64,000 nucleotides of DNA from Cupidesulfovibrio sp000226255 (GTDB lineage: Bacteria; Desulfobacterota; Desulfovibrionia; Desulfovibrionales; Desulfovibrionaceae): contig NZ_AP036014.1 of assembly GCF_003402415.2 (NCBI RefSeq), positions 620,001 to 684,000 of the forward strand, in the 5' to 3' direction. This document shows positions 1-9,582 of this stretch, piece after piece (the first letter of the stretch is position 1; each line of letters starts with the position of its first letter). The notes beneath the pieces are model-generated. The model had not been told where the DNA came from and ran no database searches. It saw only the letters and a program-made list of their open reading frames with translations. The position numbers were made by a program, and so were the translations under genes.

Positions 1-1349
1 AGCAGCGAGATGACGCACAGCGCGGGCTCGCAGGCCAGGAACACCTTTTCCAGCAGGGGCAGCACGCGGGGTTTGCCGCGCCGGGCGCGCGCGGCCAGCA
101 CCGCCACCATGCACAGCGCCCACACCGGGGCCAGCAACACGGCGGGCGGGTTCAGGAACAGCAGCAGCACGCCGATGGCGGCGGGCGCGAACAGCAGCGA
201 CAGGGGAGAGCGCTGCGGCACCCCGGCAAGACCGGCGGAGCGCAGGTTCCACACCAGGGTCAGCTCGCCCCACAGCAACAGCAGGTGCGCGGGCACCACC
301 ACGGCCCGGTACACCTCGCCGCCGCGCGCCCACGAGGCGAAGTGCAGGGCGATGCCGACGGCCAGCCACGGCCAGCTGCGCGCGGCCACGTTGCGGCAGC
401 TTTGCGCCCAGCTGCCCGGCAGTTGGCAGCCCCGCCGCAGGGCCAGCCTGCCCAGCAGGAACAGCGGCACGCCCAGGAAGGCGAAGCGCAGCAGCAGCGC
501 GCCCCAGTCACGCGGGGTTTGCGGAAACTCCGTGGCCAGGCGCACCTCCACGGTGTCGGACCACGCGGCCAGGCTGGCGGGCAGCGACTGCCACACCGCA
601 AGATCCATCAGTGAACTGGACGCCACCAGGTAATAGGTGCGCCACAGCGCGGGCAGTTGCGCGTCGATCTGCTCCAGCGCCTGCTTGAGCTTGGCGTCCA
701 CGGCGCGGCCGGGGTCCAGGGCGCGGGCCAGGCGGGTGCGCAGGGCGGTCAGGTTCTTGCGGCCTTCGGTGAGTTTGGAGAGGTATTCGGAAAGATCCTT
801 GGAAAGTTCGCTGGACCGTTCGGCGGCGAGGTGCTCGGACAGTTCCTTGTCCAGCGCGGTGAAATCTTCCAGACGCTGGCGCACCGTGGCGTCCAGGGTC
901 TCCATGGGGGCCAGGCGGCCCTGCAGCGAGCGCTGCACCGTGGAAATCTGGCGGCGGATGGCGGCCATTTCGCTGGGGTGATTGCGGCTCAGTTGGTACA
1001 GCGCGAACAGGCGCTGGTAGTCGCGCTGGATGGACGCCACCTGCGCATCAAGGGCTTTGGCCATGTCCGGCAGGGTCTTGCGCAGGCGGTCGGTTTCCTC
1101 GACCAGGGAGGACAGTTCCTGCCCGCGCGTCTGCCAGATGAGGTCCATGGAGTACTGGCCCTCGGGGGCATCGGGCGCGGGGGCGGCGGCGTCGCCCGCC
1201 TGGGCGGCCAGCGCGGGGCGGGGGGCGAGAAAACCCACGGGCCCGAAAGGTGCGAAAATGGTTCCGGCAAGCCCGGCGAGCAGGCAGGCGCACAGCAGGA
1301 CAGGCAGCGCACGGGCGCGGCGGGGACGGGCTATGAAGGCATGGAGCAT
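1..1349 (-). CDS. MscS-like mechanosensitive ion channel, N-terminal part (cut by window edge)
   Basis: The reading frame stays open from an ATG at 1349 to the left edge, giving about 449 residues of a longer protein. It begins with a basic stretch and a hydrophobic signal-like segment, followed by a processed-looking Ala/Pro-rich linker. Next comes a long helical, coiled-coil-rich domain (roughly residues 65-235), and then several hydrophobic membrane segments near the truncated end. That order, a periplasmic coiled-coil domain before the membrane bundle, is typical of large MscK/MscS-type channels that release solutes on hypo-osmotic shock. The pore-lining helix and beta domain would lie outside the window, so the family call is an inference. 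An in-frame ATG four codons upstream (1361) is an alternative start; 1349 is preferred because an AGGA lies 11 bases before it. Confidence 0.6.
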   Translation of the reverse strand, partial: MLHAFIARPRRARALPVLLCACLLAGLAGTIFAPFGPVGFLAPRPALAAQAGDAAAPAPDAPEGQYSMDLIWQTRGQELSSLVEETDRLRKTLPDMAKALDAQVASIQRDYQRLFALYQLSRNHPSEMAAIRRQISTVQRSLQGRLAPMETLDATVRQRLEDFTALDKELSEHLAAERSSELSKDLSEYLSKLTEGRKNLTALRTRLARALDPGRAVDAKLKQALEQIDAQLPALWRTYYLVASSSLMDLAVWQSLPASLAAWSDTVEVRLATEFPQTPRDWGALLLRFAFLGVPLFLLGRLALRRGCQLPGSWAQSCRNVAARSWPWLAVGIALHFASWARGGEVYRAVVVPAHLLLLWGELTLVWNLRSAGLAGVPQRSPLSLLFAPAAIGVLLLFLNPPAVLLAPVWALCMVAVLAARARRGKPRVLPLLEKVFLACEPALCVISL

Positions 1350-1774
1350 GGTGGTCGGCATCCTGTGTTTCGTGTCGTGGGCGTGTCCGCACGGGGGGGC
1401 GCGGTTCTGCGCGGTGTTCGCAGCTCTGCACGGACGGCGCGTCTTGGCGGCGCGCGGATGGCGGCGCGCGGATGATGGTCCCCGAAGCGGGGCCGGGCGC
1501 GCGGCGGACTTCATCGTATACGCCGCCCCCGCGCATTCTTCAACGTGGCCGCGCGTGCCCCGCCCGTTCCGGCCCCGCGCTGCCTGATTTTCCATCGGAA
1601 CAGCTTGCCCGGTTAGGGAAATTGAGGGACAATGCAAGTATTCACGTCAGCCATCGGTCGTTTTCGGCACGCGTTCCAGGGGAATCGTGTCGCGCCCGCG
1701 CAGCGGCGGGCCCCCCCGGACTTCGCCGTACGGGGCATCCGGCGGATGGCCGACGAATCAAGGAGGAACCCGGC
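1350..1774. other. Divergent intergenic region between the channel gene and the bd-like operon
   Basis: This 425-base stretch separates two divergently transcribed genes and must hold promoters for both. The left two thirds are very GC-rich with no convincing signal. The AT-richer part at about 1605-1650 holds the only promoter-like hexamers I could find, listed separately. I see no small gene, RNA or repeat here. Confidence 0.5.
1605..1633 (+). promoter_or_regulatory. Possible sigma-70 promoter for the bd-like redox operon
   Basis: TTGCCC at 1605-1610 and GACAAT at 1628-1633 are separated by 17 bases. Each matches its consensus hexamer at four of six positions, and they sit in the AT-richest part of the intergenic region. 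Chance occurrence is quite possible. Confidence 0.3.
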
Positions 1775-2920
1775 ATGACCCCGGTTTTGCCGCCCGCCGC
1801 GCTGGTGCCCACACCCGACCCCATTCCGGGGCCGTGGGGCTGGTTTCAGGCGCTCTTGCTGCTCACCTTCGTGGTGCACCTGCTGTTCATGAACGTGGTG
1901 CTCGGCACGTCGGTGATCACCCTGTTCCGTTCGTGGCGCACCCCCTTTTCGCCCAACGACCAGATCAACGTGGACATCCGCGAGACGGCGGCCTGGGTGC
2001 CGCGCGCCATGGCCCTGGCCGTGAACTTCGGCGTGCCGCCGCTGCTGTTCCTGCAGGTGCTGTACGGGCAGTTCATCTATGCCAGTTCCATCCTGATGGC
2101 CGTGTGGTGGTTGGGCATCGTGGGCTTCGTGATGCTGGCCTACTACGGCTTCTACCTGTACGGCCTGGGGCACGCCGTGCTCGGCCCGCGCCGCACCCTG
2201 GTGGCGGGCATCAGCGTGGCGCTGCTGCTCGTCAACGCCTTCGTGCTCACCAACAACGCCACCCTGATGCTGGACCCGGCCCGCTGGACCGGCTACGCCG
2301 CCTCGCCTGGCGGCACCCTGCTGAACTGGGGCGAACCTTCGTTGTTGCCGCGCTACCTGCACATGGTTGTGGGCGCGGTGGCCGTGGGCGGGCTGTTCGT
2401 GGCCGGGCGCGCGCTACTGCTGCAAACGGCGGGCGGCCCAGTGGCCTCGGGTCCGCAGGGCCCGCAGGACTGGGAACTGCGCATCACCGAGGGGCTCGCG
2501 TGGTTCACCCACGCCACCTACGCCCAGTTCGTGCTGGGCACGTGGTTTCTGTTCAGCCTGCCCGGTCACCTGACAAAGCTGTTCATGGGCGGGCACGGGC
2601 TGGCCACCGGCGCGTTCGCGCTGGGGCTGGCGGGCACGGTGCTGGCCCTCTTCGCCGCGCGGCGGCGCAGGGTGTGGCTGGCCGCCGGGGCCACCACGGG
2701 CGTCATATTCCTGATGGCGGCCATGCGCGCCGTGCTGCGCGACGCGTGGCTGGCCCCGCACCTGAACGAGTCCATGGCAAGGGCGGCCGCCGCGCCGGTC
2801 CATCCTCCGATGCTTGGACAGGACGGCGCGGCCGCGCTGTTCGTGGCGTCGCTGGTGGCCGGTGCCGCCGCCGTGTGGTGGCTGGTGGTCATCGCCCGCC
2901 GCAGCGGGAAGGAGGCGTAG
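1775..2920 (+). CDS. Polytopic membrane protein, cytochrome-bd-like partner subunit
   Basis: A 381-residue integral membrane protein with about eight hydrophobic helices. The start is the ATG at 1775, preceded by a strong AAGGAGGA at 1760-1767; the longer upstream frame has no ribosome site. Near the N-terminus (about residues 35-55) a helix carries a histidine followed by a Gly/Val-rich stretch, the layout of the first haem-ligating helix of CydA-type quinol oxidases. A paralogous helix occurs in the next gene, so the two may form a heterodimer. The stop is followed after three bases by the next gene, so translation is probably coupled. No CXXCH is present. The likely role is a membrane scaffold or haem b subunit for quinol oxidation, which is inference; it does not closely resemble a standard CydB. 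Confidence 0.6.
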   Translation: MTPVLPPAALVPTPDPIPGPWGWFQALLLLTFVVHLLFMNVVLGTSVITLFRSWRTPFSPNDQINVDIRETAAWVPRAMALAVNFGVPPLLFLQVLYGQFIYASSILMAVWWLGIVGFVMLAYYGFYLYGLGHAVLGPRRTLVAGISVALLLVNAFVLTNNATLMLDPARWTGYAASPGGTLLNWGEPSLLPRYLHMVVGAVAVGGLFVAGRALLLQTAGGPVASGPQGPQDWELRITEGLAWFTHATYAQFVLGTWFLFSLPGHLTKLFMGGHGLATGAFALGLAGTVLALFAARRRRVWLAAGATTGVIFLMAAMRAVLRDAWLAPHLNESMARAAAAPVHPPMLGQDGAAALFVASLVAGAAAVWWLVVIARRSGKEA

Positions 2921-2923
2921 ACC

Positions 2924-4231
2924 ATGCAGTACCCGGTCTGGCAGCTGCCGGTGAACGGCGGCCTGCTCATCGCGCTCATTTCCGTCATCCACGTGTTCGT
3001 GGCCCAGTTCGCCGTGGGGGGCGGGTTTTTCCTGGTCATGGCCGAACGCAAGGGCCACGCTGAAGGCTCCAACGAAATATTGCAATGGGTGAAGCGGCAC
3101 AGCCGGTTCTTCGTGCTGCTGACCATGGTCTTCGGCGGCGTGACCGGGGTGGGCATCTGGCTGATCATCTCGCTGGTCAGCCCGGCGGCCACCTCGCAAC
3201 TGGTGCATCTGTTCCTGTACGGCTGGGCCACGGAGTGGGTGTTCTTTCTGGGCGAGATCGTGGCGCTGCTGGTGTACTACTACACCTTCCAGCGCTGCAT
3301 CTCGGGCCGCATGAGCAGGAAGGACCACATGACGGCGGGCTGGCTTTACGCGCTGTTCGCCTTTCTTTCGCTGTTCATGATCAACGGCATCATCGGGTTC
3401 ATGCTCACCCCCGGCGAATGGCTGCGCACGGGCGACTTCTGGGACGGGTTCTTCAACCCCACCTTTTGGCCCGCGCTGGTGTTCCGCTCCGCGCTGTGCC
3501 TGTTGCTGGCGGGCCTGTTCGCCATGATCACCGCGCTGCGCATCCCCAACCCGGAAACGCGCGAAACCATGGTCCGCTGGTCGGCCAAATGGGTCTGCCT
3601 GCCCTTCATCGGGCTGCTGGCGGGCGCGGCATGGTACTTTGCGGCGCTGCCCCCGTCCCAGCAGGCCATGATCCTGCGCCGCACGGAGGACATCCGCCCC
3701 TTCGCCCTGGCCTGGCCGGTGGTCACCCCGCTGCTGTTCCTGGGCGGGCTGGCCTTTTTCGTGAAGGCAAGCGGCAGGGCGCGGGCCGTGCTGGCGGGCG
3801 TGGTGCTGCTGCTGGGCCTTGCGCAGGTGGGGGCCTTCGAGTGGGTGCGCGAGACGGGCCGCCGTCCGTGGGTCATCCACGGGTACATGTACTCCAACGG
3901 CATCCGCGCGGCGGACGTGGAACGCATGCAGCGCGACGGCGCGCTCTCGCTCACCGCATGGGCGGGCACGCGCGAGGTGACCGACGCCAACCGGCTGGAC
4001 GTGGGCCGCTTCTTGTGGGCGCAGCAGTGTTCCAGTTGCCACGGCATGGGCAACCCCATGCTGGACATGGTGCCGCGCGCGGCCAAACGGGGCGTGCCGG
4101 GCATGGAGGCGCAACTGGCCGGACAGGGCAGGCTGCTGTCCTACATGCCGCCCTTCTGCGGCACCCCGGCCGAACGCAATGCGCTGGCCGTGTACATCGT
4201 GCACGAGGTTGAACGCCGCACGGGCCGATAA
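2924..4231 (+). CDS. Cytochrome bd subunit I-like membrane protein with C-terminal haem c domain
   Basis: A 435-residue protein combining a CydA-like membrane part with a C-terminal class-I-like cytochrome c. CydA-like features include a histidine at residue 23 in the first helix, a second His-containing helix followed by an NG-type turn (about residues 130-165), and a GRRPW motif near residue 320. That motif matches the GRQPW signature of CydA, next to the quinol-binding region. The tail carries CSSCH (about residues 368-372) and a downstream MPPF that could supply the axial methionine. The expected activity is quinol oxidation with electron transfer to a covalently bound periplasmic haem, rather than or as well as oxygen reduction. 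Flanking genes (a membrane partner upstream, a multihaem cytochrome 68 bases downstream) support a quinol:cytochrome c oxidoreductase. The electron direction is not visible from sequence. Confidence 0.72.
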   Translation: MQYPVWQLPVNGGLLIALISVIHVFVAQFAVGGGFFLVMAERKGHAEGSNEILQWVKRHSRFFVLLTMVFGGVTGVGIWLIISLVSPAATSQLVHLFLYGWATEWVFFLGEIVALLVYYYTFQRCISGRMSRKDHMTAGWLYALFAFLSLFMINGIIGFMLTPGEWLRTGDFWDGFFNPTFWPALVFRSALCLLLAGLFAMITALRIPNPETRETMVRWSAKWVCLPFIGLLAGAAWYFAALPPSQQAMILRRTEDIRPFALAWPVVTPLLFLGGLAFFVKASGRARAVLAGVVLLLGLAQVGAFEWVRETGRRPWVIHGYMYSNGIRAADVERMQRDGALSLTAWAGTREVTDANRLDVGRFLWAQQCSSCHGMGNPMLDMVPRAAKRGVPGMEAQLAGQGRLLSYMPPFCGTPAERNALAVYIVHEVERRTGR

Positions 4232-4299
4232 CCCCCACCTGAAGCACCCGGTAATGCCTTTGTGATCCTACGGCAGCAACGACGCAGGGAGATGCGACG

Positions 4300-6198
4300 A
4301 TGAACAAGACCGACAACCGCCTGACCGAGAACCTGTTCCGCGTGTGGCTGATCGTGGTGGCCGCGTTCGCGGTGGGCTTTCTGGGCGCGCAACTGTTCGC
4401 GCCGTCCATGCGGCCCGCCCCCAGGCAGACGGTTCCGGCCCAGAATGGCACAGTCCCGCAGGGCGAGGCCAAGGCGGGCCCCGGCTACGGCCAACTGGTT
4501 ACCGACGTGCCCCCGTTCGACCCCGGCAAGGACGGGCATGTCCTGGTGGCCTGGAGCAGACAGGGCATGCAGCACGTCACCGACGCGGAACCCGCGTGGA
4601 CCCTGCTGCCCCCCGGCTCCACCCTGCGGGCGCAACTGGTGCGGCGCGGCCCCGGCCCGCAGGCCGTGACCGAGGGCGCGACCCTGACCTGGCGGCTGGA
4701 TGGCGAGCCCAAGGCCTCGGCCGTGCAGCCCGCCGCCGTGGCCGATTCGTCGCTCACCCCCGCCGGGCAGGCCGCCACCACCCCGGCCGCGACACCGACG
4801 GCCAAGGGGGCGGAAGGCGCGCAGGACAAGGCATCGCAACTTTCCGGCGAACTGAAGCTGGTGGAAGGCTCCACCGTGTACGAGGCCACGGGCATTCCCG
4901 TGCTGCCGTATGCGGGCAAGGACGGCTTCAACCCCTATCCCACGGTGACCGTGGAGGCGCGTGACGCCTCGGGCGCATTGCTGGCCGCCACCCGCTGCGT
5001 GCTGCCCGTGTCCACCGAGATGGGCTGCCGCAACTGTCATGGCGGCGCATGGAAGGTGGGCGGCGTGGCGGGCATTTCCCCGGCCACCGCCGCCGACGTG
5101 CTGGAAGTGCACGACCGCATCAACGGCACCGACCTGGCCAGGCGGGCCAGGTCCGGCGCCACCGTGGTCTGCCGGGCGTGCCACGAGCCGGGTGCGGCGG
5201 CTGCCAAGGCGGGCGAAAAGCCTTCCGGCAAGCCCATGCCTCCCAACATGTCCGCCGCCATCCACGGCTGGCACGCTGCCTACATGGCCGGTCGCGGCGC
5301 GGACGCCTGCAATTCCTGCCATCCCTCCGCGCCCGAAGGGGCCACCCGGTTCTGGCGCGACTACCACCTGACCAAGGGGCTGGACTGCACCCGCTGTCAC
5401 GGGGCCATGGAAGACCATGCCCTGTCGCTGCTGCGCAAGGAGCAGGAGGCGGGCAACCCCGCCGCCGAACGGCTGATGGCGGCCATCAGCCCCGTGGCGG
5501 TGCAGGACGTGAAGGACATCGCCCCGCGCACCCCGTGGGTGAACCTGCCCGACTGCGCGGGCTGCCACGACTTTGCCGAAAAGCCCAAGTCGTCCACGGC
5601 CAGCGCGTTCAACAAGTGGACCGCCGACGCCGCCGGGCTGTACGCCGAGCGCGCCGACGACACCACCATGCTGCGCTGCCCGGCCTGCCACGGCGCGCCG
5701 CACGCTGTGTACCCGGCGCGCAACCCTCTGGGGCGCGACCGCGACAACATCCCCCCCGTGCAGTACCAGCAGCACGCCAGGGCCATGGGAGCTTCCGGCA
5801 ACTGCCTTGTCTGCCATGGCGAAACGCCGGAATTCTCGGTGCACCACCCCCTGGTGGAACGCAAGGCGGTGACGGTCACCGTGCCGCAGGGGGCCAAACT
5901 GGCCAAGCCGCGCGTGCCCTTCCCGCACGAGGCGCACACCCCCACCGTGGATTGCGGCACCTGCCACCACAAGGGCTACGTGGACGGCGGCCCCATGAAG
6001 TGCGCCAGCAAGGATTGCCACGACGTGGTGGTGGACGCCGAAACCGGCAGCCCCAAGGACCGCGAGAACCCGCGCTACTTCCGCAACGCCTTCCATGGCG
6101 AAGGCCCCAGCTGCAACGCCTGCCACGCCAAGTTGCTGGCGGCGGGCAAGGCGGCGGGGCCCACGGAGTGCCGCGACTGCCACAAGGTCAAGTCGTAG
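4300..6198 (+). CDS. Membrane-anchored multihaem c-type cytochrome (about 11 haems)
   Basis: A 632-residue protein with one N-terminal hydrophobic helix (about residues 17-35) that reads as an uncleaved anchor, then a haem-free region to about residue 240. Ten CXXCH motifs follow: CRNCH, CRACH, CNSCH, CTRCH, CAGCH, CPACH, CLVCH, CGTCH, CNACH and CRDCH. A further CX4CH (CASKDCH) brings the predicted total to 11 haems. The last four sites, with HEAH and NAFH histidines between them, look like a class III tetrahaem cytochrome c3 domain; CX4CH sites are common in Desulfovibrio c3 proteins. It probably takes electrons from, or gives them to, the haem c of the bd-like protein encoded just upstream and exchanges them with soluble c3. 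An ATG at 4300 follows a GGAG. A strong terminator ends the unit. Confidence 0.85.
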   Translation: MNKTDNRLTENLFRVWLIVVAAFAVGFLGAQLFAPSMRPAPRQTVPAQNGTVPQGEAKAGPGYGQLVTDVPPFDPGKDGHVLVAWSRQGMQHVTDAEPAWTLLPPGSTLRAQLVRRGPGPQAVTEGATLTWRLDGEPKASAVQPAAVADSSLTPAGQAATTPAATPTAKGAEGAQDKASQLSGELKLVEGSTVYEATGIPVLPYAGKDGFNPYPTVTVEARDASGALLAATRCVLPVSTEMGCRNCHGGAWKVGGVAGISPATAADVLEVHDRINGTDLARRARSGATVVCRACHEPGAAAAKAGEKPSGKPMPPNMSAAIHGWHAAYMAGRGADACNSCHPSAPEGATRFWRDYHLTKGLDCTRCHGAMEDHALSLLRKEQEAGNPAAERLMAAISPVAVQDVKDIAPRTPWVNLPDCAGCHDFAEKPKSSTASAFNKWTADAAGLYAERADDTTMLRCPACHGAPHAVYPARNPLGRDRDNIPPVQYQQHARAMGASGNCLVCHGETPEFSVHHPLVERKAVTVTVPQGAKLAKPRVPFPHEAHTPTVDCGTCHHKGYVDGGPMKCASKDCHDVVVDAETGSPKDRENPRYFRNAFHGEGPSCNACHAKLLAAGKAAGPTECRDCHKVKS

Positions 6199-6299
6199 GA
6201 CGCTGCGGGCCCTCTGCCCCCTGCCGACCGCCAGAAGCGGCGTGCATCGCCGGTTGGCGATGGCGGCACGGCAGCCCTTGATCACCTCAAATACCCACC

Positions 6300-6337
6300 G
6301 GGGCGCGCGGAACCAACCGCGCGCCCCGTGCATTTTT
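6300..6337 (+). terminator. Intrinsic terminator of the bd-like/multihaem operon
   Basis: A perfect 11-bp stem (6300-6310 with 6317-6327) and a six-base loop are followed within four bases by a five-T run. It lies 100 bases after the multihaem cytochrome stop, separating this operon from the formate dehydrogenase genes. Confidence 0.85.
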
Positions 6338-6542
6338 GAGGGGTTTCATCCCGTCATTCTGTCAATATAGGCATATATAGCTGATAACGTGGGAAAAAAT
6401 GCCTTCCCAAACCGCCGGGGTGTGGTATGGATGGAATGTCGGGCGTCAGCTTCGGCAGCGGGCCGCGTCATGCTTGGGCATCGGCGGCCATGCCCGACGC
6501 GCAGTTCCGCGCGCAACCTGCATCCTCACAAGGAGGCACACC
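6338..6542 (+). promoter_or_regulatory. Promoter and leader region of the formate dehydrogenase operon
   Basis: After the terminator comes an unusually AT-rich patch at about 6350-6390, with TATA-like and GATAAC words, in an otherwise GC-rich sequence. This is where the fdn promoter should lie. I could not pair convincing -35 and -10 hexamers or recognise a sigma-54 or FNR-type site. A perfect ribosome site, AAGGAGG, sits six bases before the ATG. Confidence 0.4.
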
Positions 6543-9500
6543 ATGAGGATGAACAGGCGAGGCTTCATCAAGCTCGCGGCCACGGGCGCCGTGGCCACCG
6601 CGTTCGGGGGGCTGGGCATCAGCCTTGCCCCGGTCGCGGCACACGCGGAAGGGCTGGCCATCGACAAGGCCACCCTGACCACCTCCATTTGCTGTTACTG
6701 TGCCGTGGGCTGCGGCCTGCTGGTCTGGACCGACCCGGCCACCGGTCGCGCCATCAACATCGAGGGCAACCCCGACCACCCCACCAATGAGGGCACCCTG
6801 TGCCCCAAGGGGTCGTCCATCTGGCAGACCACGGAGCAGAGCCAGCGCATCACCAAGGTGCTGTACCGCGCCCCCGGCAGTGACAAGTGGGAGGAAAAGT
6901 CGTGGGACTGGGCGCTGCCGCGCATCGCCCGCAAGATCAAGGACACCCGCGACGCCTCGTTCGAGGCGGTCAACGACAAGGGACAGCCGGTCAACCGCAC
7001 GCGGGCCATCGCCTCTGTCGGGTCCGCCGCCATCGACAACGAGGAAGGCTGGCTGCTGCAGGCCATGCACCGGTCCCTGGGCCTGGTGTACATGGAGAGC
7101 CACGCCCGCATCTGACACAGTTCCACTGTGGGGGCTCTGGCAGAGTCCTACGGACGCGGCGCGATGACGAATCACTGGATCGACCTCAAGAACAGCGACG
7201 TGTTGCTGATCATGGGCAGCAACGCGGCGGAAAACCACCCCATCTCGTTCAAGTGGGTCACCCGCGCCCAGCAGCGTGGGGCAACACTGATCCACGTGGA
7301 CCCGCGCTTCACGCGCACCTCGGCCAAGGCCGACATCTACGCCCCCATCCGCTCGGGCACGGACATCGTGTTCTTTGGCGGGCTGATCAAGCATATTCTG
7401 GATAACGAACTGTATTTCAAGCAGTACGTGGTGGACTACACCAACGCCTCGTACCTCGTGGGGCCGGACTACGACTTCAAGGACGGCCTGTTCTCGGGCT
7501 TCAACCCCGAAACGGCCAGCTACGACCGCAAGAAGTGGAACTTCGTCACCGACGACAAGGGCGTGACCCTGAAGGACCCCACCCTGAAGGACCCGCGCTG
7601 CGTGTTGCAGGTCATGCGCCGTCACTACGCTCGCTACGACCTGAAGACCGTGGTGGACGTGACCGGCATGCCCGAGCCCAAGGTGCTGGAGGTGTGGAAT
7701 TCCTTCGCGTCCACCGGCAAGCCGGACAGGGCGGGCACCATCCTGTACGCCATGGGCCAGTGCCAGCACACTGTGGGGGTGCAGAACATCCGCGCCCTGT
7801 CCATGATCCAGATGCTGCTGGGCAACATCGGCATCGCGGGCGGCGGGGTGAACGCGCTGCGTGGCGAATCCAACGTGCAGGGCACCACGGACATCGCCCT
7901 GTTGTGCGACAACCTGCCCGGCTACCTGCCCATTCCCCGCGCCATCTGGGCCGACTACGACGCCTACGTGAAGGCGGGCACCCCGGTCACCAGCGACCCG
8001 CAAAGCGCCAACTGGTGGTCCAACCTGGACAAGTATGCCGCCTCGCTGATGAAGGCCATGTACCCCGCCGTGGACCACAAGACCGCGTACACTTGGCTGC
8101 CCAAGATCGACGACACCAAGGTGGTGGAATACTCCTGGCTGTCGCTGTTCGAGCGCATGTACAACGGCGGGTTCAAGGGCGCGTTCGTGTGGGGGCAAAA
8201 CCCCTGCGCGGGCGGGGCCAACGCGGGCAAGAACCGCAAGGCCATGGCCAAGCTGGACTGGACGGTGGTGGTCAACCTGTTCGAGAACGAGACCTCGCTG
8301 TTCTGGAAGGGGCCCGGCGTCAATCCCAAGGACGTGAAGACCGAGGTGTTCTTTCTGCCCGCGTGCATGAGCGTGGAAAAGGACGGCTCCGTCGCCAACT
8401 CCGGCCGCTGGCTGCAATGGCGCGAGAAGAGCGCGAAGTTCATGGGCGATTCCATGAGCGACGGCGACATCGTCATCCGGCTGTTCGAGGAAGTGCGCAA
8501 GCTCTACAAGGCCGAGGGCGGCAAGCACCCCGAGCCCATCCTGAACCTGGACACCGCCTATCTGAAGGACGGCGCGTACGACGCCAGTGCGCTGGCCAAG
8601 CGCCTCAACGGCACCTTCCTGAAGGACGTGACCATCGCGGGCAAGGAGTGGAAGGCGGGCCAGCAGGTGCCCGGATTCGCCGCGCTGCAGGCCGACGGCT
8701 CCACCGCGTGCGGATGCTGGATATTCTCGGGCAGCTACACCGAGCAGGGCAACATGATGGCCCGGCGCGACCGCACCCAGACCCCGGAGCAGACGGCCAT
8801 CGGCCTGTTCCCCAACTGGTCGTACGCCTGGCCCGCCAACCGGCGCATCCTGTACAACCGCGCCGGGGTGGACCAGTTGGGCAAGCCCTTCGACCCCAAG
8901 CGCGCGGTCATTGCCTGGAACGGCGAAAAGTGGACGGGCGACGTGCCCGACGGCGGGTGGAAGCCCGGCGAGAAGCTGCCGTTCATCATGGTGCGCGAGG
9001 GGCGCGGCCAGCTCTATGGCCCCGGTCGCGTGGACGGCCCCCTGCCGGAACACTACGAACCCTTCGAAAGCCCGCTGGCGGGCAATCCCCTGTCGCCGCA
9101 GCGGGTGAACCCCACGGCCCTGCACTTCGCGCACGAGGAAAAGGCCGTGCGCGACCCGCGCTTCCCCTATGTGTGCACCACCTACCGGGTGACCGAGCAG
9201 TGGCAGTCGGGCACCATGACCCGCAAGACCGCGTGGCTGAAGGAAATGCAGCCCGACGGCTTTTGCGAGATGAGCCGCGAACTGGCGGCGCAACTGGGCG
9301 TGCAGAACGGCGAACAGGTGGTGCTGGAATCGGTGCGCGGCAAGGTGCAGGTGGTGGCCATCGTCACCCCGCGCATCAAGCCGTTCACCGTCATGGGCGA
9401 AACCGTGCACCAGGTGGGCATTCCCTGGCAGTTCGGCTGGGGCCAGAAGAAGAACGCCACGTTCGACTCGGCCAACCTGCTGTCGCCCTCGGTGGGCGAC

Positions 9501-9575
9501 CCCAATACCGGGATTCCCGAGACGAAAGTCTTCATGGTGAACGTGAGAAAAGCCCAGCCCGGGAAGCAAGGGTAG
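6543..9575 (+). CDS. fdnG: Selenocysteine formate dehydrogenase, catalytic alpha subunit
   Basis: A molybdo/tungsto-bis-MGD enzyme that oxidises formate to CO2 in the periplasm. Read through the in-frame TGA at 7113-7115, it is 1010 residues with selenocysteine at position 191. The frame continues intact for 820 codons after the TGA, and the context (HARI, then Sec-His, then GALAESYGRGAMTNHW) is the formate dehydrogenase active site. A twin-arginine signal (RRGFIK, residues 5-10) directs Tat export. A [4Fe-4S] motif with spaced cysteines (CCYCAVGC, then CPKG) follows the signal. The molybdopterin dinucleotide-binding domain occupies the C-terminal quarter. AAGGAGG lies six bases before the ATG. 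The beta subunit starts seven bases after the stop. No membrane gamma subunit or maturation gene is adjacent, so electrons probably go to soluble cytochrome c3, as in the D. vulgaris FdhAB enzyme. Confidence 0.96.
7113..7155 (+). promoter_or_regulatory. Selenocysteine codon and bacterial SECIS region
   Basis: The TGA at 7113-7115 is directly followed by a perfect six-bp hairpin (CACAGT, loop TCC, ACTGTG; 7116-7130). Shortly after comes a second six-bp hairpin with a GGC loop (GGCTCT paired with AGAGTC, one G-U). Bacterial SECIS elements are stem-loops in the 40 bases after UGA, with G residues in the apical loop that bind SelB. Either hairpin, or a combined fold, could serve; I cannot decide which without folding. 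Confidence 0.8.
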
Positions 9576-9582
9576 GTGAGTC

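Noticed and set aside
10..633. Plus-strand frames at the left edge
   Set aside because: They are opposite the MscS-like gene, whose minus-strand frame alone shows a signal peptide, coiled coil and membrane helices.
7113..7115. In-frame TGA that would split fdnG into two genes or a pseudogene
   Set aside because: The codon sits exactly at the conserved active-site position followed by His, the downstream frame is fully conserved, and a SECIS-like hairpin follows, so it is selenocysteine rather than a nonsense mutation.
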